From contig JBFKUL010000006.1 of assembly GCA_041635755.1 (NCBI GenBank), positions 1-31,732 of the forward strand: a DNA stretch of 31,732 nt, in the 5' to 3' direction. This DNA is from JBFKUL01 sp041635755 (GTDB lineage: Bacteria > Pseudomonadota > Gammaproteobacteria > Burkholderiales > SG8-39). Below are positions 1-8,195 of the stretch, piece after piece. The first letter of the stretch is position 1. Each line of letters begins with the position of its first letter. The position numbers and the translations under genes are program-made. Below the pieces are notes generated by a model. It was not told the origin of the DNA, ran no database searches, and saw nothing but the letters and a program-made list of their open reading frames with translations.

Positions 1-75
1 CAGGGCGGCAAGGTCAGTTGGGCCTGCCGCGGCTTTCCGCACGACGCGATGCCGGCGACCTGCGGCGGACGCTGA
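1..75 (+). CDS. C-terminal end of a type IV pilin-like protein (partial)
   Basis: Only the last 24 codons are in the window, in frame 1, ending at a TGA. The peptide reads GGKVSWACRG, then FPHDAMPATCGGR. A Trp-x-Cys followed about a dozen residues later by a (L/M)PA-x-C end is the pattern of the C-terminal disulfide loop of type IVa major pilins (typically W-x-C ... LPA-x-C). A strong rho-independent terminator follows about 30 bases after the stop, which supports this being the true gene end. The match is a short motif only, so another secreted disulfide protein is possible. If it is a pilin, it is a surface fibre subunit involved in twitching, adhesion or DNA uptake. Confidence 0.45.
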   Translation, partial: QGGKVSWACRGFPHDAMPATCGGR

Positions 76-103
76 CGACGAGATTCGGTAGCGCTGAAGA
101 CAG

Positions 104-129
104 GGGCGGCTCGAGCCGCCCTTTTTCTT
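104..129 (+). terminator. Rho-independent terminator after the pilin-like gene
   Basis: A perfect 7-bp GC stem (GGGCGGC / GCCGCCC) with a TCGA loop is followed by TTTTTCTT. Because TCGA is self-complementary the whole 18 bases are palindromic. The T tract lies only on the plus strand side, so it ends the plus-strand pilin-like transcript and not the minus-strand SulP gene that ends at 164. Confidence 0.85.
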
Positions 130-163
130 GTGGTGAAGCCAGGACGGGCTCGCCGAGCCTGCG

Positions 164-1831
164 TCAGGCTTGCGTGCGACCGGTCAGCGCGCGCGCACGA
201 GCGAATGCCGCGCCAAGGTCGAGGACCAGATTATCCGTGCCAAGCGTGGCATCGAAACCGGTGCGACGAAACAGCTTCCGCGGCTGCTCGGTGCAGCCGG
301 CAAGTACAAGCTGGCCCCCGCTGCGGGATAACCGGCGATGCAGCGCACTCATCGCGTCCAGACCCGTGGTATCCAGATTGATCATCTGGTGCATGTCCAA
401 GATCATCACCTTCGGTTGCTGGCGCGCCGGGTCCAGAAGTCCGTCCAGCTTCGACACGGCGCCGAAAAACAGCGAACCGAACACGCGATAGGCTTCGATG
501 TCCGGACCGCTCTCCGTCATTTCTTCCATGTGTGTCTGGATCGGCTCGATGCGCGTCAGGTTCGAGATCCGGTAGATGAAGAACAGGCTCGCCAGCACTA
601 GACCCACCTGCACCGCGACCGTCAGGTCGAAGATCACGGTCAGCAGAAACGTCGAGAGCATGATGACGCGGTAGGTCATGTTGAAGCGCTTGAGGCGCGC
701 AAACTCGCGCCACTCGCCCATGTTCCACGCGACGTACAGCAGGATCGCGGCGAGCGCCGCGAGCGGAACGTTCTCGGCGAGCGGCGCCGCCACTAGCAGT
801 ACTGCCAACAGGGACAGCGAGTGCACGATGCCGGCAACCGGAGTCTGGGCGCCGCTGCGAATATTGGTGACGGTACGCGCGACCGTTCCGGTCGCCGGGA
901 TGCCGCCGAAGAACGGGGCGACGAAGTTCGCCGCGCCCTGCGCCATGAGCTCCTGGTTGGGATCGTGACGATCGTCGGTGATGCTGTCCGCGACGCGCGC
1001 GCACAGAAGAGACTCGATCGCGCCTAGCAACGCGATCGTGATGGTTGGCGCCACGAGCTGCTTGACGAGCGTCCAGCTGAACTCGGGCAGCGCAAAGGAC
1101 GGCAGTCCATGAGGCAGGCCGCCGAACCGCGTACCGATGGTTTCGACCGGAGCGCCCGCGAGCACCACGACAAGCGTCGTCAGGCCGAGCGCAAGAATGG
1201 TTCCGGGGACGCGCGAGGCGGCGCGCGACCATCGCGACGCGCCCGGCTGCATGGGTTTGGGCCACAGCACGATCAGGGCGAGTGCGCCGACGCACAGCAG
1301 GATCGCGCGCCAATCCGCGGTGTGAAGCTGCGCGGACACCGCCTGCAGTTTCTGGAAGAAATCCGCAGGCATGGGTTCGCCCTGGAGCCCGAGCGCGTCC
1401 TTTACCTGCGAGAGCGCGATCAGCACCGCGATGCCATTGGTGAAGCCGATCACGATCGAGATCGGAATGAAGCGCACCAAGTTGCCGAGCCGTGCGGCGC
1501 CGATCGCGAAAAGCAGCACGCCGGCCATCGCCGTCGAGATCAGCAGATTGGCAACCCCGTATCGCTCGACGATGCCGTAGATGATGACGATGAATGCCCC
1601 CGCGGGCCCGCCGATCTGGACCCGCGACCCGCCGAGCGCGGAGATCAGGAAGCCAGCCACGATCGCCGTGTAGATGCCGGCCTCGGGGCCCACCCCGCTT
1701 GCGATCGCAAAGGCCATCGCTAGAGGCAGCGCCACGATTCCGACAGTGATACCTGCGGCCACGTCGCGGAAGAAAATTGCGCGCGTGTAGCCGTGCAGCG
1801 CGTCGAGCAGACGCGGACGAAACTGGATCAT
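164..1831 (-). CDS. SulP family inorganic anion transporter with STAS domain
   Basis: A 555-residue inner-membrane protein of the SulP/SLC26 family, which move sulfate, bicarbonate or C4-dicarboxylates; the substrate cannot be read from sequence. About the first 420 residues are a run of hydrophobic segments beginning with the family signature (DVAAGITVGIVALPLAMAFA, then SGVGPEAGIYTAIVAGF). The last ~125 residues form a cytoplasmic STAS domain with the core MILDMHQMINLDTTGLDAM. Length is typical. ATG start at 1831, 31 bases after the stop of the upstream kinase gene, so co-transcription is likely and regulation of transport by that kinase is conceivable (inference). STAS domains are known targets of Ser/Thr phosphorylation in other systems. 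Confidence 0.9.
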   Translation of the reverse strand: MIQFRPRLLDALHGYTRAIFFRDVAAGITVGIVALPLAMAFAIASGVGPEAGIYTAIVAGFLISALGGSRVQIGGPAGAFIVIIYGIVERYGVANLLISTAMAGVLLFAIGAARLGNLVRFIPISIVIGFTNGIAVLIALSQVKDALGLQGEPMPADFFQKLQAVSAQLHTADWRAILLCVGALALIVLWPKPMQPGASRWSRAASRVPGTILALGLTTLVVVLAGAPVETIGTRFGGLPHGLPSFALPEFSWTLVKQLVAPTITIALLGAIESLLCARVADSITDDRHDPNQELMAQGAANFVAPFFGGIPATGTVARTVTNIRSGAQTPVAGIVHSLSLLAVLLVAAPLAENVPLAALAAILLYVAWNMGEWREFARLKRFNMTYRVIMLSTFLLTVIFDLTVAVQVGLVLASLFFIYRISNLTRIEPIQTHMEEMTESGPDIEAYRVFGSLFFGAVSKLDGLLDPARQQPKVMILDMHQMINLDTTGLDAMSALHRRLSRSGGQLVLAGCTEQPRKLFRRTGFDATLGTDNLVLDLGAAFARARALTGRTQA

Positions 1832-1862
1832 CGCTCGCTGACGGCGCAGGTCCTGTGGGGGC

Positions 1863-3065
1863 TCAAGCGAAAACGATGATGAGTGCCGCGATCAGCCCTG
1901 CTATCACGCCGCCGAGCACCACGGCGGAGTCGCGGCCCGTCCAGCCCCGCCGCCTCTCTGCGGTACGCTGCGCCGTCTCGATCGCAACCGTATCGACGAA
2001 ATTCTCCACCGGGCCTTCCGCCAGGCCGGTCATCACCGCAAGACGCTGCGTGGCCTCAAGGGAGTCGAACGCGCGCGCCACGCCCTTCGCAGGCGAGGGC
2101 TCGCTGACCGGCTCCTGCTCATCCGAGCTGCGCGAGCGCTCGATGGTCTGGTTGAGCACCATCGACTGGGCGTCGCTGTCGAGATAGAAGCGCGTGGACC
2201 CCGGCGCGCGCTCGGTCGTCTGGCCCGCGGCGTCCTGGAGAATGCGCTCGCACTCGCGTAGGTCGCGCGCCACGTCGGCCGCGCTCTGGTAGCGCTCCTC
2301 GAGCGGCTTGGCGAGCATCTTGGCGACGACGAAATCAAGCATCTCGGGCACCGCAGGATTGGTCGCGCTCGGGGCCGGCGGCGTGAGATTGACGATCTGG
2401 TACATGAGCGCGTTGACGCTCTCCCCGCCAAAGGGGGGCTTACCGGTGAGCATCTCGTAGACGATGATGCCGAACGAGAACAGGTCCGAGCGGTGGTCGG
2501 CGCGCTTGCCCAGGACCTGCTCGGGCGACATGTAGCGTGGCGAGCCGAGCATCATCCCGGTCTGCGTATACACCTCGGAGGCGCGCATGCGCGCAATGCC
2601 GAAGTCGGTGATCTTCACCGGCCCGCTGCGAGGCACCATGATGTTGGCAGGCTTGATGTCGCGGTGCACGACGCCGCGCTCGTGGGCGTAGGCGAGCCCT
2701 TCGGCAACCTGCGCTGCGATCGATACCGCGCGCGGCACGCCCATGGGGGTGCCGCCATCGAAATACGCCCGCAGCTCGACGCCGTCGATGAATTCCATCG
2801 CCATGTACGCGAGATCGCCGGTTTTGCCAATGTCGTAGATGGTGACGATGTTGGGATGGTTGAGGCCTCCGGCTGCGCGGGCTTCCTGTCGGAAGCGCGC
2901 CTCGTACTGATCGACGCCGTCGCGATCGAGCGCCATGTTCACGGTCTTGATCGCGACCGTGCGGTCGAGCAGCGGGTCGACCGCTTTGTAGACCACTCCC
3001 ATTGCGCCGCGCCCAAGCTCGGCGACGAGCTCGTAGCGGTCGATTTTCTTCTCTTCCGTCGTCAT
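1863..3065 (-). CDS. Membrane-anchored Hanks-type serine/threonine protein kinase
   Basis: A 400-residue protein with an N-terminal kinase domain (about residues 10-275) carrying all key motifs: glycine loop GRGAMGVVYKA (19-29), ATP lysine in VAIKTV (K40), catalytic loop HRDIKPANIM with D136, metal-binding DFG at 154-156, and the activation-segment YMSPEQ. A variable linker with likely phosphorylatable Ser/Thr follows, and the protein ends in one hydrophobic helix (SAVVLGGVIAGLIAALIIVFA region), so it is tail-anchored with the kinase in the cytoplasm. There are no PASTA or other sensor repeats outside the membrane. It starts 18 bases after the TssQ-like gene and is followed 31 bases later by the SulP transporter. 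ATG start. Its substrates are unknown; the neighbouring cyclase, lipoprotein and transporter are candidates by context only. Confidence 0.92.
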   Translation of the reverse strand: MTTEEKKIDRYELVAELGRGAMGVVYKAVDPLLDRTVAIKTVNMALDRDGVDQYEARFRQEARAAGGLNHPNIVTIYDIGKTGDLAYMAMEFIDGVELRAYFDGGTPMGVPRAVSIAAQVAEGLAYAHERGVVHRDIKPANIMVPRSGPVKITDFGIARMRASEVYTQTGMMLGSPRYMSPEQVLGKRADHRSDLFSFGIIVYEMLTGKPPFGGESVNALMYQIVNLTPPAPSATNPAVPEMLDFVVAKMLAKPLEERYQSAADVARDLRECERILQDAAGQTTERAPGSTRFYLDSDAQSMVLNQTIERSRSSDEQEPVSEPSPAKGVARAFDSLEATQRLAVMTGLAEGPVENFVDTVAIETAQRTAERRRGWTGRDSAVVLGGVIAGLIAALIIVFA

Positions 3066-3083
3066 GCGCGCGCGGCGTATCCT

Positions 3084-3485
3084 CTACTTGCGCGCCTTCG
3101 CGGTGCGAAACACCGGGCCCCAGATCGGATGTCCGGCCTCGGCGGGCTCGAGCTGCATATCGGGGTCGACCTCGAGGGCCTTGCGGAACTCGTCACGGCA
3201 TTGGCGCTCGCGTCCCGATACGCAATGAATGAACGCCATGTGCTTGTACGCCTTCACCTTATCGCTGCGGCTCCAAAGCCCGAGATCAATTGCACTCTGC
3301 AGGCTTTTGAGTGATTCGGGGTAGTTGCCGTCATCGTACTGTCGGATTCCCTTCGCGAGCGCTTCAGCGCCCTCGTTCTGGAACAGGTTCTGCAAGCGCG
3401 CCTGAAGATCGCGCATCGGCTCGGAGGCGCATGCCGAAAGCAAACCCAGCAGGCACGCTGTGGCGATCAGGCGAATCCACGGCAT
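3084..3485 (-). CDS. Small TPR-like lipoprotein, TssQ family candidate
   Basis: A 133-residue protein starting with a lipoprotein signal peptide; the lipobox LSAC places the lipidated Cys at residue 19. The mature part holds a short helical-repeat region (GIRQYDDGNYPESLKSLQSA, then KAYKHMAFIHCVSGRERQCR and FRKALEVDPDMQLEPAEAGH) typical of a TPR-like fold, ending with HPIWGPVFR. This arrangement resembles the TssQ family of lipoproteins found with betaproteobacterial type VI secretion clusters, but no other T6SS gene is in the window, so it may be a relative used in another signalling context. It sits between a nucleotide cyclase and a Ser/Thr kinase on the same strand. Probable location: periplasmic face of a membrane. 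Confidence 0.75.
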   Translation of the reverse strand: MPWIRLIATACLLGLLSACASEPMRDLQARLQNLFQNEGAEALAKGIRQYDDGNYPESLKSLQSAIDLGLWSRSDKVKAYKHMAFIHCVSGRERQCRDEFRKALEVDPDMQLEPAEAGHPIWGPVFRTAKARK

Positions 3486-3512
3486 CTGCGTCCCCCCTTG
3501 AGTTGCGTGTGC

Positions 3513-3536
3513 CGGTCGGCAGCGAACCGCCGACCG
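3513..3536. repeat. Hairpin between cyclase and lipoprotein genes
   Basis: A perfect 8-bp inverted repeat, CGGTCGGC with an 8-base loop and GCCGACCG, lies in the 94-base gap. On the minus strand no T tract follows, so it is not a canonical terminator. It may act as a processing or stabilising hairpin, or mark the boundary between two transcripts. Confidence 0.5.
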
Positions 3537-3579
3537 TGCGACGGCCCTATTCTGACCTGCCCGCGCCGAGCCTGCACCG

Positions 3580-4782
3580 TCACTGGAAACGGTGCCGGAT
3601 CAGCACGACTTCGCCCGCGCGAACCTCGATCTTGCCGACGTGACTTGGAAAAGTCGTGTTGCGGACCTCTATGGTATGCGGTCCCGGAGGCAGGTCGAGC
3701 GTGCGCAACGGAGGGCTTACGCCGCGGCTCCTGCCATCGACAAAAACTTCGCCCCACGGCGAAATCGCGAGCGTGACCGAGCCAGTGGTACCGGATGCTG
3801 CGGGCGGCTCAGCAGAAGCGGCTGACGGTTCGGAACGCGCCGGCGGCACCGAGGCGGCGGGCTTCGGCGTCTCGGTTCGCGCGGGTACCGCTGCGCGCGG
3901 TTCCACGCGCGTCGCGGCGCTGGCCGAGGGCGCGTCCTTTGTCGCGACTGGCGCAGACACTTTCTCCGGCGTCGAACCACCTTTAGGCGATGCTATGCCG
4001 GACGCCGGCGGAATGCGTGGCGACACTTTGACGCTGCCAAGGCCCGGCTCGAGCGGCTTCGCGTTCAGCGTTCCGCGCAAAGTGATGCCCCCGGTCACGA
4101 ACAGCACGAAGGCAAGCGGCGCAGTGACGAGCGCCATGCGGTGCAATCCGAAGGGCCGCTGCTCGGTCAGCTCGCCCATCCAGGCGGGCCGTGTGCGCCG
4201 ACGCTCGACCCCGCGCGTAGCCGTTTCGGCCAGGCGTCGCGCCGCGGGTCCGCTCGCGCCGACGGCGTAGACTTCATGCTCGCGCACGTGCTTGTCCGTG
4301 CGCGCGCCCTCGTAGCTGAAGAGGTTGGCGTAGTCGCGCGACAAGCAAGCCACGACCTCGTGGAACGAGCGCGACACCAGAAGCTGCCCCGGCTGCGCAA
4401 AACCCATGATGCGTTGCGCGACGTTGATGCCGTCGCCGATGATGTTGATCTGCGCGTTGATGTCGCGTACCAGCCGTACCGGGCCGAGGTTTACGCCGAT
4501 TCGCACCTTGAGGCCGGTGGTCGGATCTGCGCGCACCGAGTCGCGTAGCGAGATGGCGACGAACAACGCATCCTCGGGGTCGCCGAGGAACGTGAGGGCG
4601 GCGCCATCCCCCGTATCCAGGACCACGCGATCGCGCGGCGCAACGTGCTCGAGCGCCGAGCGCAGCAGCCGATTGAACGCCTGCTTGATGTGCAGCTGCT
4701 CGGCGACCGGCTTTTTCGTGTATTCCACGATGTCGAGGAACACCACGCTGCACACCAGAGTGCGGCCTGTATTCTCGTTCAT
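3580..4782 (-). CDS. Class III adenylate/guanylate cyclase with membrane helix and PEGA domain
   Basis: A 400-residue protein. Residues 1 to about 180 are a class III nucleotide cyclase domain: first metal Asp in VVFLDIVEYT (D17), second in DTGDG (D59), and the transition-state Asn/Arg pair in GDGINVAQRI. A single transmembrane helix follows (about residues 216-236, LVTAPLAFVLFVTGGITL), then a long low-complexity Pro/Ala/Ser/Glu linker, and a C-terminal PEGA module (GEVFVDGRSRG ... LDLPPGPHTIEVRN). The cyclase is cytoplasmic and the PEGA domain should be periplasmic, where such domains often bind cell-wall or surface layers. Whether the product is cAMP or cGMP cannot be decided by eye. ATG start at 4782, only 39 bases after metG, with which it may be co-transcribed. 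Confidence 0.88.
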   Translation of the reverse strand: MNENTGRTLVCSVVFLDIVEYTKKPVAEQLHIKQAFNRLLRSALEHVAPRDRVVLDTGDGAALTFLGDPEDALFVAISLRDSVRADPTTGLKVRIGVNLGPVRLVRDINAQINIIGDGINVAQRIMGFAQPGQLLVSRSFHEVVACLSRDYANLFSYEGARTDKHVREHEVYAVGASGPAARRLAETATRGVERRRTRPAWMGELTEQRPFGLHRMALVTAPLAFVLFVTGGITLRGTLNAKPLEPGLGSVKVSPRIPPASGIASPKGGSTPEKVSAPVATKDAPSASAATRVEPRAAVPARTETPKPAASVPPARSEPSAASAEPPAASGTTGSVTLAISPWGEVFVDGRSRGVSPPLRTLDLPPGPHTIEVRNTTFPSHVGKIEVRAGEVVLIRHRFQ

Positions 4783-4821
4783 CGAGGCGATAGGGGTCGG
4801 GGCAAGGCTTCTTCGGTCAAG

Positions 4822-6897
4822 CTATTTTACGCGCATGCCCGGCTGCGCTCCGCCATCCGGGGCGATGAGGTATATGCCCGGACCCTCGCCTGAGGCGGCG
4901 AGGATCATGCCCTCGGAGACGCCGAAGCGCATCTTGCGCGGCGCGAGATTGGCAACCACGACGGTGAAGCGGCCTTTGAGGCTGTCTGGCGCATAAGCGG
5001 ACTTGATGCCCGCAAATACAGTGCGCGTGCCGTCGCCGAGGTCGAGCGTCAGCTTGACGAGCTTGTCCGCCCCCTCCACTTGCTCGGCCTCGACGATGCG
5101 CGCTACGCGCAGGTCGACCTTCATGAAATCGTCGATCGTGATGCCGTCGCTCAAAGGCGCCTCCGTTCGTGCTTGCTGCGGCGGCTCGCCGGGCCTTTGC
5201 GTGGGCGCCCCCTGCCGCTGCAGACTGTCCTTGTTGGCCTCGACCAGTGCGGTGATCTGCTTCGGGTCAAGACGCGTCATCAGATGCTGGTAGGGTCGAA
5301 CGGTATGCCCCTCGGGCAACAAACGCGAGGCATCCTGCCACGTCAGGGGTTCGATCGCCAGAAAGCGCTCGACGTCCTTTGCAAGGCCTGGCAGCGCCGG
5401 CTTGAGAAACAGCGTCAGCAGCCGGAAAAGCTCGATCGCCTCGCTGCACACCCGGTGCAGCGTCCGGCCGTCGCCGGCGTCGCGCGCCAACTCCCATGGC
5501 TTTGCTTGGTCGACGAACTGGTTCGCCCGATCGGTGAGGTGCATGATCTCGCGCAGCGCCTTGCCGAACTCGCGTGCCTCGTAGGCGGCGGCGATGGCCG
5601 GTGCCGAAGCGCGCAGATCGCGCAACAGGACACTGTCTCCCGCGTGCAGCCGGCCGTCGAAGCGCTTGCTGAGAAAGCCGACACAGCGACTGGCGATATT
5701 GACGTACTTTCCGACGAGGTCGCTGTTGACACGCGCCACGAAGTCGTCGAGATTGAGGTCGAGATCTTCCATGGTCGGGCCCAGCTTCGCCGCGTAGTAA
5801 TACCTCAGCCAGTCGGGATTCAGACCGAGCTTCAGATAGCTCTCGGCGGTGATAAAGGTGCCGCGCGATTTCGACATCTTCTCGCCATTGACCGTCAGGA
5901 AGCCGTGCGCATAGACCTGCGATGGCGTGCGGTAGCCGGCAAATTCGAGCATCGCCGGCCAGAACAGCGCATGAAAGTACAGGATGTCCTTGCCGATGAA
6001 ATGCACCATCTCCGTGCCCTCGGCGGCTGCGCGATCGCTGCGCGTGAAGGCGTCGAAATCGAGGCCGGCGCGATTCGCAAGGTGACGAAAGCTGCCGAGG
6101 TAGCCGATCGGCGCGTCAAGCCAGACGTAGAAGTACTTTCCCGGGGCGCCGGGTATCTCGAAGCCGAAGTAGGGCGCATCGCGGGAGATGTCCCAATCGC
6201 TCAAGCCGTCGTCCGCGCCGTGGCCGAACCACTCGCGCACTTTGTTGCGAGCCTCGTCCTGCAAGTGTCCGCCTTGCTGCGTCCAACGCTCGAGAAAGGC
6301 GCGGCAGCGAGCATCCGAAAGACGGAAGAAGTAGTGATCCGAGCTGCGCCGCTCGGGCTTGGCGCCCGAGACGGCGGAGTAGGGGTCCTTCAGCTCCGTT
6401 GGCGCGTAGGTCGAGCCGCACACCTCGCAGGAATCGCCGTACTGGTCCTTCGCGCCGCACTTGGGACAGGTGCCTTTGATGAAGCGGTCGGGCAGGAACA
6501 TGCGCTTTGACGGGTCGTAGAACTGCTCCACCGGACGCACATCGATCAGCCCCGCCGACTGGAGCTTGGCGTAGATGTCCTCCGCGAGCCCGCGCGTCTC
6601 GGGTGAATGGGTGCTGTGGTAGTTGTCGAATGCGATGCGAAAGCCCGCGAAGTCGCGACGGTGTTCCTCGAGCACTCGTGCAATCAGCGCCTCCGGGGCA
6701 ATGCCCTCCTTTTCGGCGCGCAGCATGATCGCGGTGCCGTGCGTGTCGTCGGCGCACACGTAGTGCACCTCGTGACCACACATCTTCTGGAACCGCACCC
6801 AGATGTCGGTCTGGATGTACTCGACCAAATGCCCGAGGTGGATGGCGCCGTTGGCGTAGGGCAGCGCGGAGGTAACGAGGATCCTGCGGCGAGGCAT
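4822..6897 (-). CDS. metG: Methionyl-tRNA synthetase
   Basis: A 691-residue class I aminoacyl-tRNA synthetase that charges tRNA-Met. The HIGH-type motif is HLGH at residues 20-23 (PYANGAIHLGHL), the four-Cys zinc knuckle is CPKC ... CEVC, and the KMSKS loop is GEKMSKSRG. The C-terminal ~105 residues (from DGITIDDFMKVDLRVARIVE) form the OB-fold tRNA-binding domain of the dimeric long form. The frame is open 16 codons further upstream, but the start at 6897 is chosen because MPRRRILVTSALPYANG is the conserved N-terminus. It is divergent from apbC; a TGCTAGAAT extended -10 lies just upstream. Confidence 0.98.
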   Translation of the reverse strand: MPRRRILVTSALPYANGAIHLGHLVEYIQTDIWVRFQKMCGHEVHYVCADDTHGTAIMLRAEKEGIAPEALIARVLEEHRRDFAGFRIAFDNYHSTHSPETRGLAEDIYAKLQSAGLIDVRPVEQFYDPSKRMFLPDRFIKGTCPKCGAKDQYGDSCEVCGSTYAPTELKDPYSAVSGAKPERRSSDHYFFRLSDARCRAFLERWTQQGGHLQDEARNKVREWFGHGADDGLSDWDISRDAPYFGFEIPGAPGKYFYVWLDAPIGYLGSFRHLANRAGLDFDAFTRSDRAAAEGTEMVHFIGKDILYFHALFWPAMLEFAGYRTPSQVYAHGFLTVNGEKMSKSRGTFITAESYLKLGLNPDWLRYYYAAKLGPTMEDLDLNLDDFVARVNSDLVGKYVNIASRCVGFLSKRFDGRLHAGDSVLLRDLRASAPAIAAAYEAREFGKALREIMHLTDRANQFVDQAKPWELARDAGDGRTLHRVCSEAIELFRLLTLFLKPALPGLAKDVERFLAIEPLTWQDASRLLPEGHTVRPYQHLMTRLDPKQITALVEANKDSLQRQGAPTQRPGEPPQQARTEAPLSDGITIDDFMKVDLRVARIVEAEQVEGADKLVKLTLDLGDGTRTVFAGIKSAYAPDSLKGRFTVVVANLAPRKMRFGVSEGMILAASGEGPGIYLIAPDGGAQPGMRVK

Positions 6898-6922
6898 CGG
6901 AGGGCCGGAAACGCGGTGCGCA

Positions 6923-6931
6923 ATTCTAGCA
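6923..6931 (-). promoter_or_regulatory. Extended -10 promoter candidate for metG
   Basis: On the minus strand the sequence TGCTAGAAT is an extended -10 (TGn plus TAGAAT, five of six matches to consensus). It would start transcription about 20 bases before the metG ATG. There is no well-spaced -35 element, as expected for an extended -10 promoter. Weak plus-strand -10-like TAAACT at 6973-6978 could serve apbC. Confidence 0.4.
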
Positions 6932-7016
6932 AAGCCCCTCTGCAAACCATGTCTGCAGCGCTTCGTATCCGGTAAACTGGGCGGCTTTTCATGAAAACGC
7001 GCGCGAGGCAGGCGCT

Positions 7017-8102
7017 ATGCCCATCACCGAAGCCCAAGTTCAGTCCGCACTCAAGCAGCTTATCGACCCGAACACCGAAAAGGACTTCGTCACCACGCGC
7101 TCGATGAAGAACGTCAAGATCTCGGGCGACGCCGTGTCGCTCGACATCGAGCTGGGCTACCCGGGCAAGAGCCAGGTCGACCCGATCCGGCGCCAGGTCG
7201 CGCAGGCGCTCAAGCAGGCCGGTGCGTCGGCCGCCACGGTGAACGTCGTCTCGCGAGTCGTGCCGCATGCGGTGCAGCGCGGCGTGAAGCTGATTCCGGG
7301 AATCAAGAACATCATCGCCATTGCATCCGGCAAGGGCGGGGTGGGCAAGTCGACGACCGCCGTAAACCTTGCGCTGGCGCTGGCCGCAGAGGGCGCGGCG
7401 GTGGGCGTGCTGGACGCGGACATCTATGGTCCCTCGCAGCCGATGATGCTCGGCATCTCGGGTCGGCCGCAGTCGAAGGATGGCAAATCGCTCGAGCCGA
7501 TGGAAGGCCACGGCTTGCAGGCGATCTCGATCGGCTTTCTGATCGACGTCGACACGCCGATGGTATGGCGCGGACCGATGGTAACGCAGGCGCTCGAACA
7601 GATGCTGCGTGACACGCGTTGGCGCGATCTCGATTATCTGGTGGTTGATCTGCCGCCGGGTACTGGCGACATTCAGCTGACGCTCGCACAGAAGGTGCCG
7701 GTCACGGGTGCGGTCATCGTGACCACGCCGCAGGACATCGCGCTCATCGACGCCCGCAAGGGCCTCAAGATGTTCGAGAAAGTCGGCATTCCGATTCTGG
7801 GCGTGGTCGAGAACATGTCTCTGCATATCTGCCCGAAATGCGGCCACGAGAGCCATATCTTCGGCTCGGGCGGCGCGGAGAAGATGTGCCGCGACTACGG
7901 AACCGAGCTGCTCGGCGCGCTGCCGCTGGACAGCGCGATCCGCGAGCAGGCCGACTCCGGCAAGCCGACGGTGGTCGCGGACCCGGACGGTCGGGTGGCC
8001 GAGATCTACCGGCGCATCGCGCGGCGCTGCGCCGTAAAGGTGGCCGAGTCGCAGAAGGACATGACCGCCAAGTTCCCCAACATCGTGGTGCAGAACACCT
8101 GA
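7017..8102 (+). CDS. apbC: Iron-sulfur cluster carrier protein ApbC/Mrp
   Basis: A 361-residue P-loop NTPase that holds and delivers Fe-S clusters to apoproteins in the cytoplasm. The N-terminal ~95 residues are a MIP18/DUF59 domain, followed by the deviant Walker A GKGGVGKST with G105-S112, then DADIYGPSQP, and the cluster-binding pair C272-P-K-C275 in HICPKCGHES. Length and domain order are typical of the longer proteobacterial Mrp. ATG start at 7017 gives the conserved MPITEAQVQSALKQLIDP opening. It is divergent from metG and followed in the same direction by dcd 93 bases later; that gap contains a small GC hairpin (8112-8130) without a T tract. Confidence 0.97.
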   Translation: MPITEAQVQSALKQLIDPNTEKDFVTTRSMKNVKISGDAVSLDIELGYPGKSQVDPIRRQVAQALKQAGASAATVNVVSRVVPHAVQRGVKLIPGIKNIIAIASGKGGVGKSTTAVNLALALAAEGAAVGVLDADIYGPSQPMMLGISGRPQSKDGKSLEPMEGHGLQAISIGFLIDVDTPMVWRGPMVTQALEQMLRDTRWRDLDYLVVDLPPGTGDIQLTLAQKVPVTGAVIVTTPQDIALIDARKGLKMFEKVGIPILGVVENMSLHICPKCGHESHIFGSGGAEKMCRDYGTELLGALPLDSAIREQADSGKPTVVADPDGRVAEIYRRIARRCAVKVAESQKDMTAKFPNIVVQNT

Positions 8103-8195
8103 GCGGGCAATGGGGCGCCTAATCGGCCCCACGACCCATCTCCAACCTGTCGCCTGCCCCACTCGGGGCGGGCGTCCCGGAGTACGAACCGTCCC

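Noticed and set aside
5080..6510. 476-codon plus-strand open frame opposite metG
   Set aside because: It lies antisense to conserved metG domains and shows no family motif.
8112..8130. GGGGC / GCCCC hairpin after apbC as a terminator
   Set aside because: The stem is only five base pairs with no T tract, and dcd follows in the same direction.
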